Source: Plastoroseomonas arctica (lineage in GTDB: Bacteria > Pseudomonadota > Alphaproteobacteria > Acetobacterales > Acetobacteraceae). Taken from it: a DNA stretch of 64,000 bases. The stretch lies in the NCBI RefSeq assembly GCF_018128965.1, contig NZ_JAAEDH010000009.1, forward strand, positions 1 through 64,000, given 5' to 3'. Under the pieces are notes generated by a model. That model did not search any database. It was not told the origin of the DNA and was given only the letters and a program-made list of their open reading frames with translations. This document shows, in pieces, positions 7,826-16,555 of the stretch. Both the position numbers and the translations under genes were made by a program. The first letter of the stretch is position 1, and the number at the start of each line of letters is the position of its first letter.

Positions 7826-8833
7826 ATGTCCTGGACCTCCGACCCCGATGGCGGCCACACCCCCTTCAACCGGGATGATGCGGGCCATGCCGCCGACGGC
7901 CACGCGGGCGACGACACGCTCCACGGCGCCGGCGGCAACGACACGATCGCCTGGTCCGGCGCGGCGGGCGACACCATCAGCGATGGCGGTGCGCCTTCCG
8001 ACACGCTCGACCTCGGTGCGCTGTTTGGCGGCTCCGCCTGGACGACCGGCACCGATGGCAGCGGTGCGGCGACCTACAGCTACAACCCCGATGGCGCCGC
8101 CGCCGAAGCCGCGCTCTTCGCGCGCAGCGCCGAGACCGTGCTCTGCTACGCCGCAGGCACCCGCATTGCGACACCGCGCGGCGAAGTGCCGATCGAGGCG
8201 CTGCGTGTTGGCGAGCTTGTGCTCTGCGCCGATCGCGGCGTGCAACCCATTCTCTGGATCGGGCGGATCGAGGCGCAGCTCGCCGGCCACCCGCATCCCG
8301 AACGCGCCTGGCCGGTGCTGATCCGCGCCGGCGCGCTGGGCGCAGGCTTGCCCCGGCGTGACCTGCGCGTCTCGCCCGACCACGGCATCTATCTCGAAGG
8401 CGCGCTCGTGCCGGCAAAGCTGCTGGTCAACGGCGCCTCCATCATCCAGGAGCGCTGGTGGGCGGCGATCACCTACCTGCACCTGGAACTGCCCGAGCAC
8501 GCCATCCTTCTCGCCGAGGGCCTGCCGGCGGAAAGCTGGCTGGATGACGGACGCCGCGATGCATTCGACAATGCCGGCCTCGCCGCGCAGTTCGTGGATT
8601 TTGGCCTGGAGCTGTCGGCCGAACGCCCGCCCGGCAATTTCCCCGTCATCCTCGACCCCGCCGAGGCCGCGCGCATCCGCGACCGCGTGGCCCCTCGCGC
8701 CTGCGTACCGCTCGGATTGACGTGGACCGCGCGCGGGGCCACCAAGCTGGCGGAAGACACCGAGGAAGCCCGCCATGCACCCCCCCCTGTTCGGTGGCGT
8801 CAACGCCGCCATCCTGACCGCGCTGAAGCCTGA
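7826..8833 (+). CDS. Hint-domain protein with short RTX-like N-terminus
   Basis: 335 residues. The N-terminal 90 contain glycine/aspartate-rich nonapeptide-like stretches (GDDTLHGAGGNDTI), the calcium-binding style of type I secreted proteins. From about residue 113 a Hint (hedgehog/intein-like, Hint_2) domain begins at CYAAGTRIATPRGE, with the catalytic-type Cys, and continues through RVSPDHGIYLEGALVPAKLLVNG. Such proteins are common in Acetobacteraceae and Rhodobacterales and probably self-process after export. The start at 7826 is preferred over a GTG at 7802 because GAGGAG (7813-7818) lies 7 bp upstream. Its last 59 bases overlap the next gene, which is unusual. Confidence 0.78.
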   Translation: MSWTSDPDGGHTPFNRDDAGHAADGHAGDDTLHGAGGNDTIAWSGAAGDTISDGGAPSDTLDLGALFGGSAWTTGTDGSGAATYSYNPDGAAAEAALFARSAETVLCYAAGTRIATPRGEVPIEALRVGELVLCADRGVQPILWIGRIEAQLAGHPHPERAWPVLIRAGALGAGLPRRDLRVSPDHGIYLEGALVPAKLLVNGASIIQERWWAAITYLHLELPEHAILLAEGLPAESWLDDGRRDAFDNAGLAAQFVDFGLELSAERPPGNFPVILDPAEAARIRDRVAPRACVPLGLTWTARGATKLAEDTEEARHAPPPVRWRQRRHPDRAEA

Positions 8834-9713
8834 CCTCTCGCCCGACCTCGACCGCATGGCCGCGCATGCGCGCTGGCTGCTGGCGAATGGCTGCAATGGC
8901 CTCGGCATGCTTGGCACCACGGGCGAGGCGAACTCGCTCGGCCTGTTCGAACGCAAGGCGGTGCTTGAAGGGCTGATCGCGCGCGGCATCCCGGCCGCGA
9001 AGCTGATGCCGGGCACCGGCTGCTCGAACCTGTCCGACACCGTGGAGCTCACGCTGCACGCCCGCGCGCAAGGCTGCCGCGGCGTGCTCGTGCTGCCGCC
9101 CTTCTACTACAAGGCGCCCAGCGACGACGGCCTTTTCGCCTATTTCTCCGAGGTGGTGAACCGCGTCGGCGGCGGCATCGCGCTCTATCTCTACCACTTC
9201 CCCCAGCAGAGCGCGGTGCCCTTCACACTCGACCTCATCGGGCGCCTGCTGAAGGCCTTCCCCGGCGCGATCCAGGGCGTGAAGGACAGCTCGGGCGATT
9301 ACGCGAACATGAAGGCCATGGTCGACGCCTTCGCCGCCGACGGCTTCGAGGTCTATTCGGGCAGCGATGAATACCTCCAGCGCATCCTCGCCGATGGCGG
9401 CGCGGGCTGCATCACCGCGGCGTCAAACGCGAACAGCCACTGGGGCGGCATCGTCTACGCCAAGCGCACCGGTGCTGAAGCCGACGCAGCGCAGGCCATG
9501 CTGACCGCGACGCGCAAGGCGGCCACCTCCGTCCCGCTGATCTCCGGCCTGCGCGAGATCATCGCGCGCAGCACCGGTGATGATGGCTGGCGCACGATCC
9601 GGCCGCCGCACCTGCCGCTCAACGCGGCGCAGGGTGACGCAATCTGGGCGGCGTGGGATGCGGCGGGCGCGCTGCCGCTGCCGGGCCTCACCCAGGCCAA
9701 GGCCGCCGAATGA
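8775..9713 (+). CDS. DapA-family aldolase/lyase (NAL superfamily)
   Basis: 312-residue class I aldolase of the dihydrodipicolinate synthase/N-acetylneuraminate lyase family. GTTGE at 47-51, the catalytic Tyr in LYLYHFP (about Y140) and the Schiff-base lysine K170 in GVKDSSG are all present. Members range from DapA to sugar-acid dehydratases. The following cupin (ATGA overlap) suggests a catabolic role, not lysine synthesis. It starts inside the Hint-protein frame. Exact substrate unknown. Confidence 0.82.
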   Translation: MHPPLFGGVNAAILTALKPDLSPDLDRMAAHARWLLANGCNGLGMLGTTGEANSLGLFERKAVLEGLIARGIPAAKLMPGTGCSNLSDTVELTLHARAQGCRGVLVLPPFYYKAPSDDGLFAYFSEVVNRVGGGIALYLYHFPQQSAVPFTLDLIGRLLKAFPGAIQGVKDSSGDYANMKAMVDAFAADGFEVYSGSDEYLQRILADGGAGCITAASNANSHWGGIVYAKRTGAEADAAQAMLTATRKAATSVPLISGLREIIARSTGDDGWRTIRPPHLPLNAAQGDAIWAAWDAAGALPLPGLTQAKAAE

Positions 9714-10024
9714 GCGAGCCGCTGCGCTGCCGCGAACCCGCGACACCCACCACCCAGCAGGATGACGCGCACACCCGCGTCACCCGCTGGGACTTCGCGC
9801 CGGGCGCGGAGACGGGCTTCCATCGCCACGGCCTCGCCTACGTCGTCGTGCCCGTCACCGACGGCACGCTGCTGCTCGAACTTGCCGATGGCAGCACCGC
9901 CACCGCCACCCTCACGCAAGGCGTCTCCTACACGCGCCCAGCCGGCGTCGAGCACAACGTCGTCAACGCCGGCGACGCACCGCTCAGCTTCGTTGAGATC
10001 GAATTGAAACATCTCCCTGGGTGA
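9710..10024 (+). CDS. Small cupin-domain protein
   Basis: 104 residues forming one beta-barrel cupin. The metal-binding pattern is GFHRHGLAYVVV (H38, H40) with a later histidine in GVEHNVVN (H82); the usual Glu of motif 1 is not obvious. The start overlaps the DapA-like stop by 4 bases, so the two are translationally coupled and probably share a pathway. Function beyond metal-cupin is unknown. Confidence 0.78.
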   Translation: MSEPLRCREPATPTTQQDDAHTRVTRWDFAPGAETGFHRHGLAYVVVPVTDGTLLLELADGSTATATLTQGVSYTRPAGVEHNVVNAGDAPLSFVEIELKHLPG

Positions 10025-10055
10025 CGCCGGACGCCATGCGCGCGATGATGCGCGC

Positions 10056-10772
10056 ATGGAGATTCCCTCCCCCGAAACCGTCGCACTCCGCATCCCCGCC
10101 TACACGCAGCCGCTGCCCTGCACGGTGGTGTGGAAACGCTCCGCCCGCGCCCGCCGGGTGAGCCTGCGGATTGACCCGAGCGAAGGCGCCGTCGTCATCA
10201 CCCTGCCGCCCCGCGCCGGACGCCGCGCGGGCATGGCGCTGCTCACGGAACACGCCGCCTGGGTGATGCAACGCATCCGCGCGCTCGCCCCTTCCCGCGC
10301 CTTCGCGCCCGGTTCCGAAATCCCCGTCGGCAACATTCCCCACGTCATCCGCCACGACCCCGCCGCGCGCGGCTCCCGCATCGAAGGCGGCGCCATCATC
10401 GTCGGCGGCGCACCCGAATTCCTGGCCCGCCGCGTCACCGATGCGCTGCGCGCCGAAGCCAAGCGCCGCATCTCGCCGCTCATCGTGAAACACGCCACCG
10501 CGCTGGCCGTCCGTGTACCCGCCATCCGCCTCAAGGACACCAAATCCCGATGGGGCAGCTGCGCCCCCGACGGCACCATCGCCTTCTCCTGGCGCCTGGT
10601 CATGGCACCCGACTGGGTGCTCGACTACGTCGTCGCGCACGAAGTCGCGCACCGCCGCGAACTCAACCACTCCCACCGATTCTGGGCCCACGTCGAAACC
10701 CTCACATCCCACCGTGAAGCCGCCGTCACCTGGCTCCGCGACCACGGCGCGGCACTGCTCAGGATCGGGTGA
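10056..10772 (+). CDS. YgjP/SprT-like zinc metallopeptidase family protein
   Basis: 238 residues, DUF45/M48-like (YgjP) family. The zinc motif HEVAH is at 195-199, followed by the family's NHSHRFW (204-210), and the upstream signature KSRWGSC lies at 163-169. YgjP proteins are predicted cytoplasmic zinc hydrolases of uncertain role. Probably the last gene of the 8775 run, 31 bp after the cupin. A composite repeat element begins right after the stop. Confidence 0.85.
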   Translation: MEIPSPETVALRIPAYTQPLPCTVVWKRSARARRVSLRIDPSEGAVVITLPPRAGRRAGMALLTEHAAWVMQRIRALAPSRAFAPGSEIPVGNIPHVIRHDPAARGSRIEGGAIIVGGAPEFLARRVTDALRAEAKRRISPLIVKHATALAVRVPAIRLKDTKSRWGSCAPDGTIAFSWRLVMAPDWVLDYVVAHEVAHRRELNHSHRFWAHVETLTSHREAAVTWLRDHGAALLRIG

Positions 10773-10777
10773 GGGGT

Positions 10778-11088
10778 TAAGCAAGGCGGGGGGCTCCGCC
10801 CCCTCGACCCCCGCCAGGAGCCTGTGGCCCCTGGACCCCCATTCGCTGGTTCTGGACCTGAGAGGGTGTTGCGCCTCGCCAAAGGCGAGCCGGGTTGGAG
10901 AGGCGGCGCATGATGCTCCCGGTATCATACGAGCGCCCTCGACGCGCCCCCTCCCCAGCCCGGCCCATCATCGCAAGCACATCCCTCCCAATCCAGGAGC
11001 CAACAGATGGAGGTCGAGGATCGACACGATCCTCGCGGGCTTCGACGTATACGTCGAAGGGGGCAGAGCCCCTGGCCTTGCTTCCCTA
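10778..11088. repeat. Composite palindromic repeat element, copy A
   Basis: About 310 bp of intergenic sequence with no gene. It belongs to a family also found at 35211, 48699 and 62777. The ends are inverted to each other (AAGCAAGGC at the left, GGCCTTGCTTCC at the right). Inside are short hairpins of the type CCAGGAGCC-tgt-GGCCCCTGG, a GC-rich inverted pair around the middle and the perfect 20-bp palindrome at 11040-11059 centred on GTATAC. The right end touches the stop codon of the minus-strand gene at 11089, so the element may act as a bidirectional 3' end between convergent genes. Confidence 0.75.
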
Positions 11089-12054
11089 TCAGTCGATGCT
11101 GATGCGTGCCTCGCGGACCACGGGGCCCCAAATGCGGGCGAAGTCGGTGTGGATTTGTTGGTATTCGGCCGAGGAGACGGTGCGCCCCAGCGGGTAGAGG
11201 CCGGCGGCGATGAGGCGTCGTTCGGTATCGGGGTCGGCGAGCACGCGCTGCATCGCGGCGTGCATCTCGGCGACGATGGCGGGCGGCATGCCGCGGGGTC
11301 CTGAGATGCCGGTCCAGGAGGAGACAGTGAGGTCGGGCAGGCCGAGGGCGCGATAGGTGGGCACGCCGGGCAGGGCGGCGAAGGGTTCGGGCGTGGAGAC
11401 GGCGATGGCTTTCACCTGGCGCGCCTCGATGGCGCCGGTTGTGCCGGCGAGCGGGGTGAGGAAGCAGTCGACTTCTCCGGTGATGGTGGCTTGCAGGCCG
11501 GGGCCGGTGCCGCGGTAGGGCACGTGCACCCAGGTGCCACCGGCGAGCCTGGCCATCATCTCCCCTTGCAGGTGTTGCATGCCCCCGACGCCGGAGCTGC
11601 CGTAGGACACGCCCTGGGGCGTGCTGCGGGCGAGTGCCACGAGTTCGGCGAAGCTGGTGTAGCGGCTGTTGCCGGGCAGCAGCATGGCGGTGGGCGTGTC
11701 GGCGACCATCGCGATATGCGTGAAGTCGGTATCGCCGTCGTAGGGCTTGGGCACCATCGCGAGCGGGACGATCCCGTGCGGCGAGGTGTTGGAGATGCCG
11801 ATGACGCTGCCATCGGAGGGCGCCTGCGCGATCAGCCGAGACCCGATGGACCCCGAGGCGCCGGCGCGATTCTCGATGACGATGGTCCGCCCGAGGCCGG
11901 CGGCGAGGCCTGGCTGGATGATCCGCGCGGTGGTGTCCGACGCCCCGCCTGGCGCGAAGGGCACGATCATCCGGATGGTGCCTGCCTGCGCGCGCGCCAG
12001 GTGCGGCGCGGCGAGGCAGGCAGAGGTCAGCGCGAGAAGGCTGCGGCGTTGCAT
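11089..12054 (-). CDS. Tripartite tricarboxylate transporter receptor (Bug/TctC)
   Basis: 321-residue periplasmic solute receptor of the Bug family. A signal peptide (MQRRSLLAL...HLARAQA) precedes the typical IRMIVPFAPGGASDTTAR start, followed by VIENRAGASGSIG, VSYGSSGVGG and VPYRGTGPGL. Bug receptors bind carboxylates and usually work with TctA/TctB, which are not adjacent. Orphan Bug genes are very numerous in Acetobacteraceae and betaproteobacteria. Ligand unknown. Confidence 0.9.
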   Translation of the reverse strand: MQRRSLLALTSACLAAPHLARAQAGTIRMIVPFAPGGASDTTARIIQPGLAAGLGRTIVIENRAGASGSIGSRLIAQAPSDGSVIGISNTSPHGIVPLAMVPKPYDGDTDFTHIAMVADTPTAMLLPGNSRYTSFAELVALARSTPQGVSYGSSGVGGMQHLQGEMMARLAGGTWVHVPYRGTGPGLQATITGEVDCFLTPLAGTTGAIEARQVKAIAVSTPEPFAALPGVPTYRALGLPDLTVSSWTGISGPRGMPPAIVAEMHAAMQRVLADPDTERRLIAAGLYPLGRTVSSAEYQQIHTDFARIWGPVVREARISID

Positions 12055-12176
12055 TGCAAGGTCTCCGGCATTTTGGCCGGGAGGGAAGCAAACCCAGGGC
12101 CAAACCCTGCCGCGAAGCGCCTAGGATGGCGGAGCACAAAAACCGCGAGCTCTCGCGGTTACGGAGGAACGCCGCC

Positions 12177-13193
12177 ATGAAGGCCGTCGCCTACACCCAC
12201 TGCCGCCCGACCACCGACCCGGATTGCTTCCACGACCTGGTGCTTCCCGACCCGCCGGTGCCGCGCGGGCGCGAGCTGCTGGTCGAGGTGCGCGCCGTCT
12301 CTGTCAACCCGGTGGACGCCAAGCTGCGCGCCAATGCCGACCCGGCCGGCGAGCCGCGCGTGCTGGGCTTCGACGCCGCCGGCATCGTGCGCGCACGCAG
12401 CCCGGAGGCGTCGCTGTTTCAGGTGGGCGATGCTGTGTTCTACGCCGGCGTGGTCAACCGTGCGGGGTCCAATGCGCAGTTCCAATTGGTCGATGAGCGC
12501 ATCGTCGGCCACAAGCCGCGCACCCTCTCCTTCGCCGAGGCCGCCGCCCTGCCGCTCACCGGCATCACCGCGTGGGAGGCGCTGTTCGAGCGGCTGCGCA
12601 TCCAGCGCGGCGGGGCCGCCCAAGGTGCTGCGGTGCTGATCACCGGCGGTGCGGGGGGCGTGGGATCCATCGCCATCCAGCTTGCGCGCCGGCTGACCGC
12701 GCTGAAGGTCATCACCACCGCCTCGCGCCCGGAAACCCGCGCCTGGTGCGAGGAGATGGGCGCGCACCACGTGCTGGACCATAGCGGCGACCTCGGCGCG
12801 CAGATCAAGGCGCTGGGCCTGCCCATTCCCTACATCTTCTCGGTGACGCAAACCGACCAGCACTGGAACGCGCTCGCCGATGCGCTCGCCCCGCAAGGCG
12901 GCATCTGCGTGATCGACGAGATCAAGACCGCCAACCTCCAGCGCATCCGCCCCAAGGCCGGGTTCCTGGCCTTCGAGGCGATGTTCGCCCGCGCGCTGAA
13001 CACCACGCCCGACATGATCGCGCAGCATCACCTGCTGGACGAGATTTCGCATCTGGTGGACACCGGCGCGCTACGCCACACCATGACGCGCAACCTCGGC
13101 CCACTCACCGCCACCTCCCTTGCCGAAGCCCATGGCCTGGTCGCGACCGGGCGCATGATCGGCAAGGTTGTCCTCGAAGGGATAACGCCTTGA
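12177..13193 (+). CDS. Zinc-type alcohol dehydrogenase-like/quinone oxidoreductase
   Basis: 338-residue medium-chain reductase. An N-terminal GroES-like domain (VSVNPVDAKLR, VLGFDAAGIV) is followed by a Rossmann domain with LITGGAGGVGSIAIQLAR. The structural zinc cysteines are absent, pointing to the NADPH quinone oxidoreductase/ZADH branch. The start is set by GGAGG at 12163-12167, 9 bp before the ATG; an upstream in-frame extension to 12054 is rejected. It overlaps the SDR gene by 4 bases, so the two are an operon of general redox enzymes. Confidence 0.85.
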   Translation: MKAVAYTHCRPTTDPDCFHDLVLPDPPVPRGRELLVEVRAVSVNPVDAKLRANADPAGEPRVLGFDAAGIVRARSPEASLFQVGDAVFYAGVVNRAGSNAQFQLVDERIVGHKPRTLSFAEAAALPLTGITAWEALFERLRIQRGGAAQGAAVLITGGAGGVGSIAIQLARRLTALKVITTASRPETRAWCEEMGAHHVLDHSGDLGAQIKALGLPIPYIFSVTQTDQHWNALADALAPQGGICVIDEIKTANLQRIRPKAGFLAFEAMFARALNTTPDMIAQHHLLDEISHLVDTGALRHTMTRNLGPLTATSLAEAHGLVATGRMIGKVVLEGITP

Positions 13194-13939
13194 TCATTCT
13201 CGTCACCGGCGCCACCGCCGGCTTCGGCCTCACCATCGCGCGGCGCTTCGCCGCCGATGGCGCGCACATCATCGCCGTAGGCCGACGCGCCGACCGGCTT
13301 GCCGCCCTCGAGGCTGAGCTCGGCGAGAACCGCGTCCTGCCGATCACCCTGGACGTCCGCGACCGCGCGGCGATCGAGTCCGCCATCGCCGGCCTGCCGG
13401 CGGAGTGGGCCGCCATCGACGTGCTGGTGAACAACGCCGGCCTCGCCCTGGGCCTTGAGCCCGCCCAGGCCGCAAACCTCGACGACTGGGACGCGATGAT
13501 CGACACCAACTGCAAGGGCCTGACCTATATGACCCGCGCGGTGCTGCCGGGCATGGTCGCGCGCAACACCGGCCACATCGTCAACATCGGGTCCACCGCG
13601 GGCGAATTCCCCTACCCCGGCGGGAACGTCTACGGCGCGACGAAAGCCTTCGTGCGCCAGTTCAGCCTGAACCTGCGCGCCGACCTGTTCGGCACCAAGG
13701 TGCGCGTCACCGACATCGAACCCGGCCTGGTCGGTGGCACCGAATTCTCCAACATCCGCTTCAAAGGCGACGACACGAAAGCCGCCTCGATCTACGCTAA
13801 CACCGACGCGCTGACGCCCGAGGACATCGCGGACGCGGTGCACTGGGTGGCGACACGCCCGGCAAGGGTGAACATCAACACGCTGCAGCTGATGCCGGTG
13901 GTGCAGAGCTTCGGGCCGCTGCGGATTGATCGGGGCTGA
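13190..13939 (+). CDS. SDR oxidoreductase, YdfG-like
   Basis: 249-residue classical short-chain dehydrogenase: GATAGFG (NADP-binding loop), VNNAG, the catalytic Ser in NIGSTAG and YGATK (Tyr/Lys). The order DIEPGLVGGTEFSNIRFKGD near residue 180 resembles YdfG (3-hydroxy acid/serine dehydrogenase, malonic semialdehyde reductase). The start is a TTG overlapping the upstream TGA, which keeps translational coupling but implies weaker initiation. Substrate is inferred by resemblance only. Confidence 0.82.
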   Translation: MIILVTGATAGFGLTIARRFAADGAHIIAVGRRADRLAALEAELGENRVLPITLDVRDRAAIESAIAGLPAEWAAIDVLVNNAGLALGLEPAQAANLDDWDAMIDTNCKGLTYMTRAVLPGMVARNTGHIVNIGSTAGEFPYPGGNVYGATKAFVRQFSLNLRADLFGTKVRVTDIEPGLVGGTEFSNIRFKGDDTKAASIYANTDALTPEDIADAVHWVATRPARVNINTLQLMPVVQSFGPLRIDRG

Positions 13940-13943
13940 GCTA

Positions 13944-14188
13944 AGGTTGGGGGAAAAGAATTTCCCCCAAACCCCCATTATTTTATTTTTATCTTCGGGT
14001 GCAGGTTGGTGGCGCGCACCAGCTTTGGCGAGACGGCACTGACCGCTCAGGCAGGGCCAGTAAAATATCCCTGGCACGCGTTGGCAGTTCGCACGCACCA
14101 CCTCGACTCAGTGCTGTCCGCGCACCCATCACCAAGTAGCCAAAAATAAAAGAATGGGGTCCGGGGAAATTCCTTTCCCCGGCCTTTC
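13944..14188. mobile_element. MITE/BIME-like element, copy 1, with terminal inverted repeats
   Basis: About 245 bp lying between two convergent genes. Its left 45 bases and the reverse complement of its right 45 bases agree closely: both run ...GGGGAAA-(A/G)-GAATTTCCCC...ACCCC(C)ATT-(A/C)-TTTTATTTTT. Each arm is itself a palindrome. No transposase is encoded and no clear target-site duplication is seen. The same arms flank a shorter copy at 23655-23822, and half an element sits at 51990-52050. Confidence 0.7.
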
Positions 14189-14192
14189 TTCC

Positions 14193-15236
14193 TCACGGAA
14201 TCACATACCCCCGCGCCGCACCCACGGTCCGGTTCCACACCTGTGAGCACTCTGCCCACACGCGGTTGCAGCCATCGCGGAACCCCGGCAGCACCGCCGT
14301 CGAGACCGCCTCCCGCACCCGGGCCTCGTCTTCCGGCGGCACGGCCACGATGGTCGCGTTGAAGCGCCGGCCTTCGCATTCGCTCGCACCGCGCAGGCAG
14401 GCGAGCGACTGCGCGTCGGAGACTTCGGCCAGTTGCCAGAGTTCGCGGTCCAGGCGGGTGAAGGCGCGGGTGAGTGCTGCTTGCTGGTCCGGGTTGAAGC
14501 GGCGCCAGGCTTGCGCGGACATGAAGTGGCCCTGGATGCCGCCGGCGAGCGAGAGTGGGAGGACGTGGGTGATGACTTCGCCCCAGTTGCCGGCGTGGGC
14601 GGAGACGGCGGAGGTGATCCCGCACTGGACCAGGCCGCGCTGCAGGGCGGGGTAGACCTCGCTGAACTGCAGGCTGACCGGGGATGCGCCGAGATGGGTC
14701 AACAGTGCGGTCATGCTCGGCGTGTAGGAGCGCACGCGCAGGCCGCGCAGGTCGGTGACGCTGCGGATGGGCGCGTTGCAGAAGAAGTATTGCGGGCCGA
14801 AGGGCCACAGCGCCATGGCGCGCGCGCCGAAGCGTTCCAGCAGGCGCGCGTCGAAGGCGGTGCGTGCGGCGTCGACCGCGGTGCGGAGCTCGGCGACGGT
14901 TGGGCTCACGCCGATCAGGTCGATACCGTCAAAGAAGGGCTCGTCGCGCGCGACGGGGCCGATGACGACGGACATCACGTCGAAGGCGCCAGAGCGGAGG
15001 TGGCGCAGCGCGTCGGCGGCCTGCACGCCCACCTGGTCCATCGGGTTGTAGGAGATCTGGAGGTTGATGCCGGTCTCGGCCGCGAGGCCGCCGTAGAAGG
15101 CGCGCTCGATATCGATGTGCTTCTGGTTGGCGGCGAAGTGGCCGGTGACGCGCAGCGGCATGGCCGGGCCGGTCTGTGCCATGGCCGGTGCGGCCAGCAG
15201 CAGGGCGAGCCCCGCGGAACGGAGTGCACTCAGCAT
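14193..15236 (-). CDS. TRAP transporter solute receptor (DctP family)
   Basis: 347-residue periplasmic receptor of a TRAP transporter. A signal peptide (LLLAAPAMAQ) is followed by the DctP fold, with LRGLRVRSYTPSMT carrying the conserved arginine that salt-bridges the ligand carboxylate. The start at 15236 follows AAGGAG by 6 bp; that Shine-Dalgarno sequence overlaps the end of the dctM gene. Operon order is small permease, large permease, receptor, the reverse of the common order. Substrate unknown, presumably an organic acid. Confidence 0.88.
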   Translation of the reverse strand: MLSALRSAGLALLLAAPAMAQTGPAMPLRVTGHFAANQKHIDIERAFYGGLAAETGINLQISYNPMDQVGVQAADALRHLRSGAFDVMSVVIGPVARDEPFFDGIDLIGVSPTVAELRTAVDAARTAFDARLLERFGARAMALWPFGPQYFFCNAPIRSVTDLRGLRVRSYTPSMTALLTHLGASPVSLQFSEVYPALQRGLVQCGITSAVSAHAGNWGEVITHVLPLSLAGGIQGHFMSAQAWRRFNPDQQAALTRAFTRLDRELWQLAEVSDAQSLACLRGASECEGRRFNATIVAVPPEDEARVREAVSTAVLPGFRDGCNRVWAECSQVWNRTVGAARGYVIP

Positions 15237-15247
15237 CGGTTTCTCCT

Positions 15248-16555
15248 TCATTGCACGTAGAACTGGCGCGGCATCCACAGCGCCATCTCAGGGAATGCGA
15301 TCAGCAGCGCGGTCATCACGACCATCGCGATGAAGAAGGGCAGCGTGCCTGCGAAGACCTGGCCGATGGTCCCTTCGCGCCGCACCGCCTGGATGACGTA
15401 GAGCGTCATGCCCACCGGCGGGCTGAGCAGCGAAATCTCGCCCATGAGCACGATGAAGACGCCGAACCAGACGGGATCGATGCCGGCCGCGACCACCACG
15501 GGAAAGACCACCGGGACCGTGCCGACGAGCATCGGCAGCGTCTCGAAGAACACGCCGAGCAGCAGGTAGAAAAAGGTAAGCGCGATGATGAGCTCGAGCG
15601 GCGTCGCGTTCATCGACGCGACAAAGGCGCCGAGCGCCGGTGTCACGCCGAGCAGGCCCATGACGAAGTTCAGGTAGAAGGCGGCGGCGAGGATCAGCAT
15701 GCTCATCGCGGTCAGGCTCGCGGTCGCGAGGAAGCACTCGTGCAGCATTTTTACATTGAGCCGGCCGTACAGCGCAGCGATCGGCAAGGCGGCCACGACG
15801 GCGAGGGCCGCACTCTCCGTCACCGTCGCCCAGCCGGTGTAGATGGACCCCATGATGATCACGAAGATCACCAGCGGCGGCAGCAAGTGAACTGTGCGCA
15901 GCAGTCGCACGGCGAGCCTGTCCGTCACCGGCTCCTGCCGCACCAGCCCCGGCCGCGCGAGCGCGATCAGCACGATAGTGCCCATGAACAGCACCGTCAT
16001 CACCGCGCCAGGGATCACGGCGGCCGCATAGAGCTGCCCGATGGAGGTGTTGGTGAGCGCGCCATAGACGATCAGCGCGATGCCCGGCGGGATGAGGTTG
16101 CCCAGCGACGCGCCCGCCGCGATGGAGCCGAGCACCAGGCGCTCATCGTAGTTGCGCTGTCTGAAGGAGGGGAGTGCCACCGTCGCGACGGTGGCCGCCG
16201 TCGCGACGGAGGACCCCGACACCGCCGAGAAGATCGCCGAGGCGCCGACATTGGTGTGCAGCAGCCCGCCCGGCAAGAAATTCAGCCAGTCCGCGAGGCT
16301 GCGATACAGCCGGTCTGTGCTGCCGCTGCGCACCAGGATCTCGCCCAGCAGGATGCACAGCGGGATGGCAAGCAGGACGTAATCTTCCATCGAGGCCCAG
16401 AACTGCGTGCCGATCGCCTCGACCAGGGCGGGGCTGAGATACAGCGAGGCCCCCAGCACCGAGACGATCAGCATGGTCACCGCCACATGCAGGCCCAGGA
16501 ACAGCAGCACGACCATCAGGCCGAAGCCCATGGCCGCTTCCGTGATGCCGATCAT
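15248..16555 (-). CDS. TRAP transporter large permease (DctM)
   Basis: 435-residue inner-membrane protein with about 12 hydrophobic segments. Family features include ILLGEILVRSG, SAIFSAVSGSSVATAATVA and LGNLIPPGIALIVYGALT. It is the ion-coupled transport subunit of the TRAP system with the receptor downstream and the DctQ subunit upstream (4-bp ATGA overlap). Confidence 0.92.
   Translation of the reverse strand: MIGITEAAMGFGLMVVLLFLGLHVAVTMLIVSVLGASLYLSPALVEAIGTQFWASMEDYVLLAIPLCILLGEILVRSGSTDRLYRSLADWLNFLPGGLLHTNVGASAIFSAVSGSSVATAATVATVALPSFRQRNYDERLVLGSIAAGASLGNLIPPGIALIVYGALTNTSIGQLYAAAVIPGAVMTVLFMGTIVLIALARPGLVRQEPVTDRLAVRLLRTVHLLPPLVIFVIIMGSIYTGWATVTESAALAVVAALPIAALYGRLNVKMLHECFLATASLTAMSMLILAAAFYLNFVMGLLGVTPALGAFVASMNATPLELIIALTFFYLLLGVFFETLPMLVGTVPVVFPVVVAAGIDPVWFGVFIVLMGEISLLSPPVGMTLYVIQAVRREGTIGQVFAGTLPFFIAMVVMTALLIAFPEMALWMPRQFYVQ

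Noticed and set aside
13944-14188. Insertion sequence with a degraded transposase
   Set aside because: No frame in the 245 bp resembles a transposase and the internal parts of the two copies differ.
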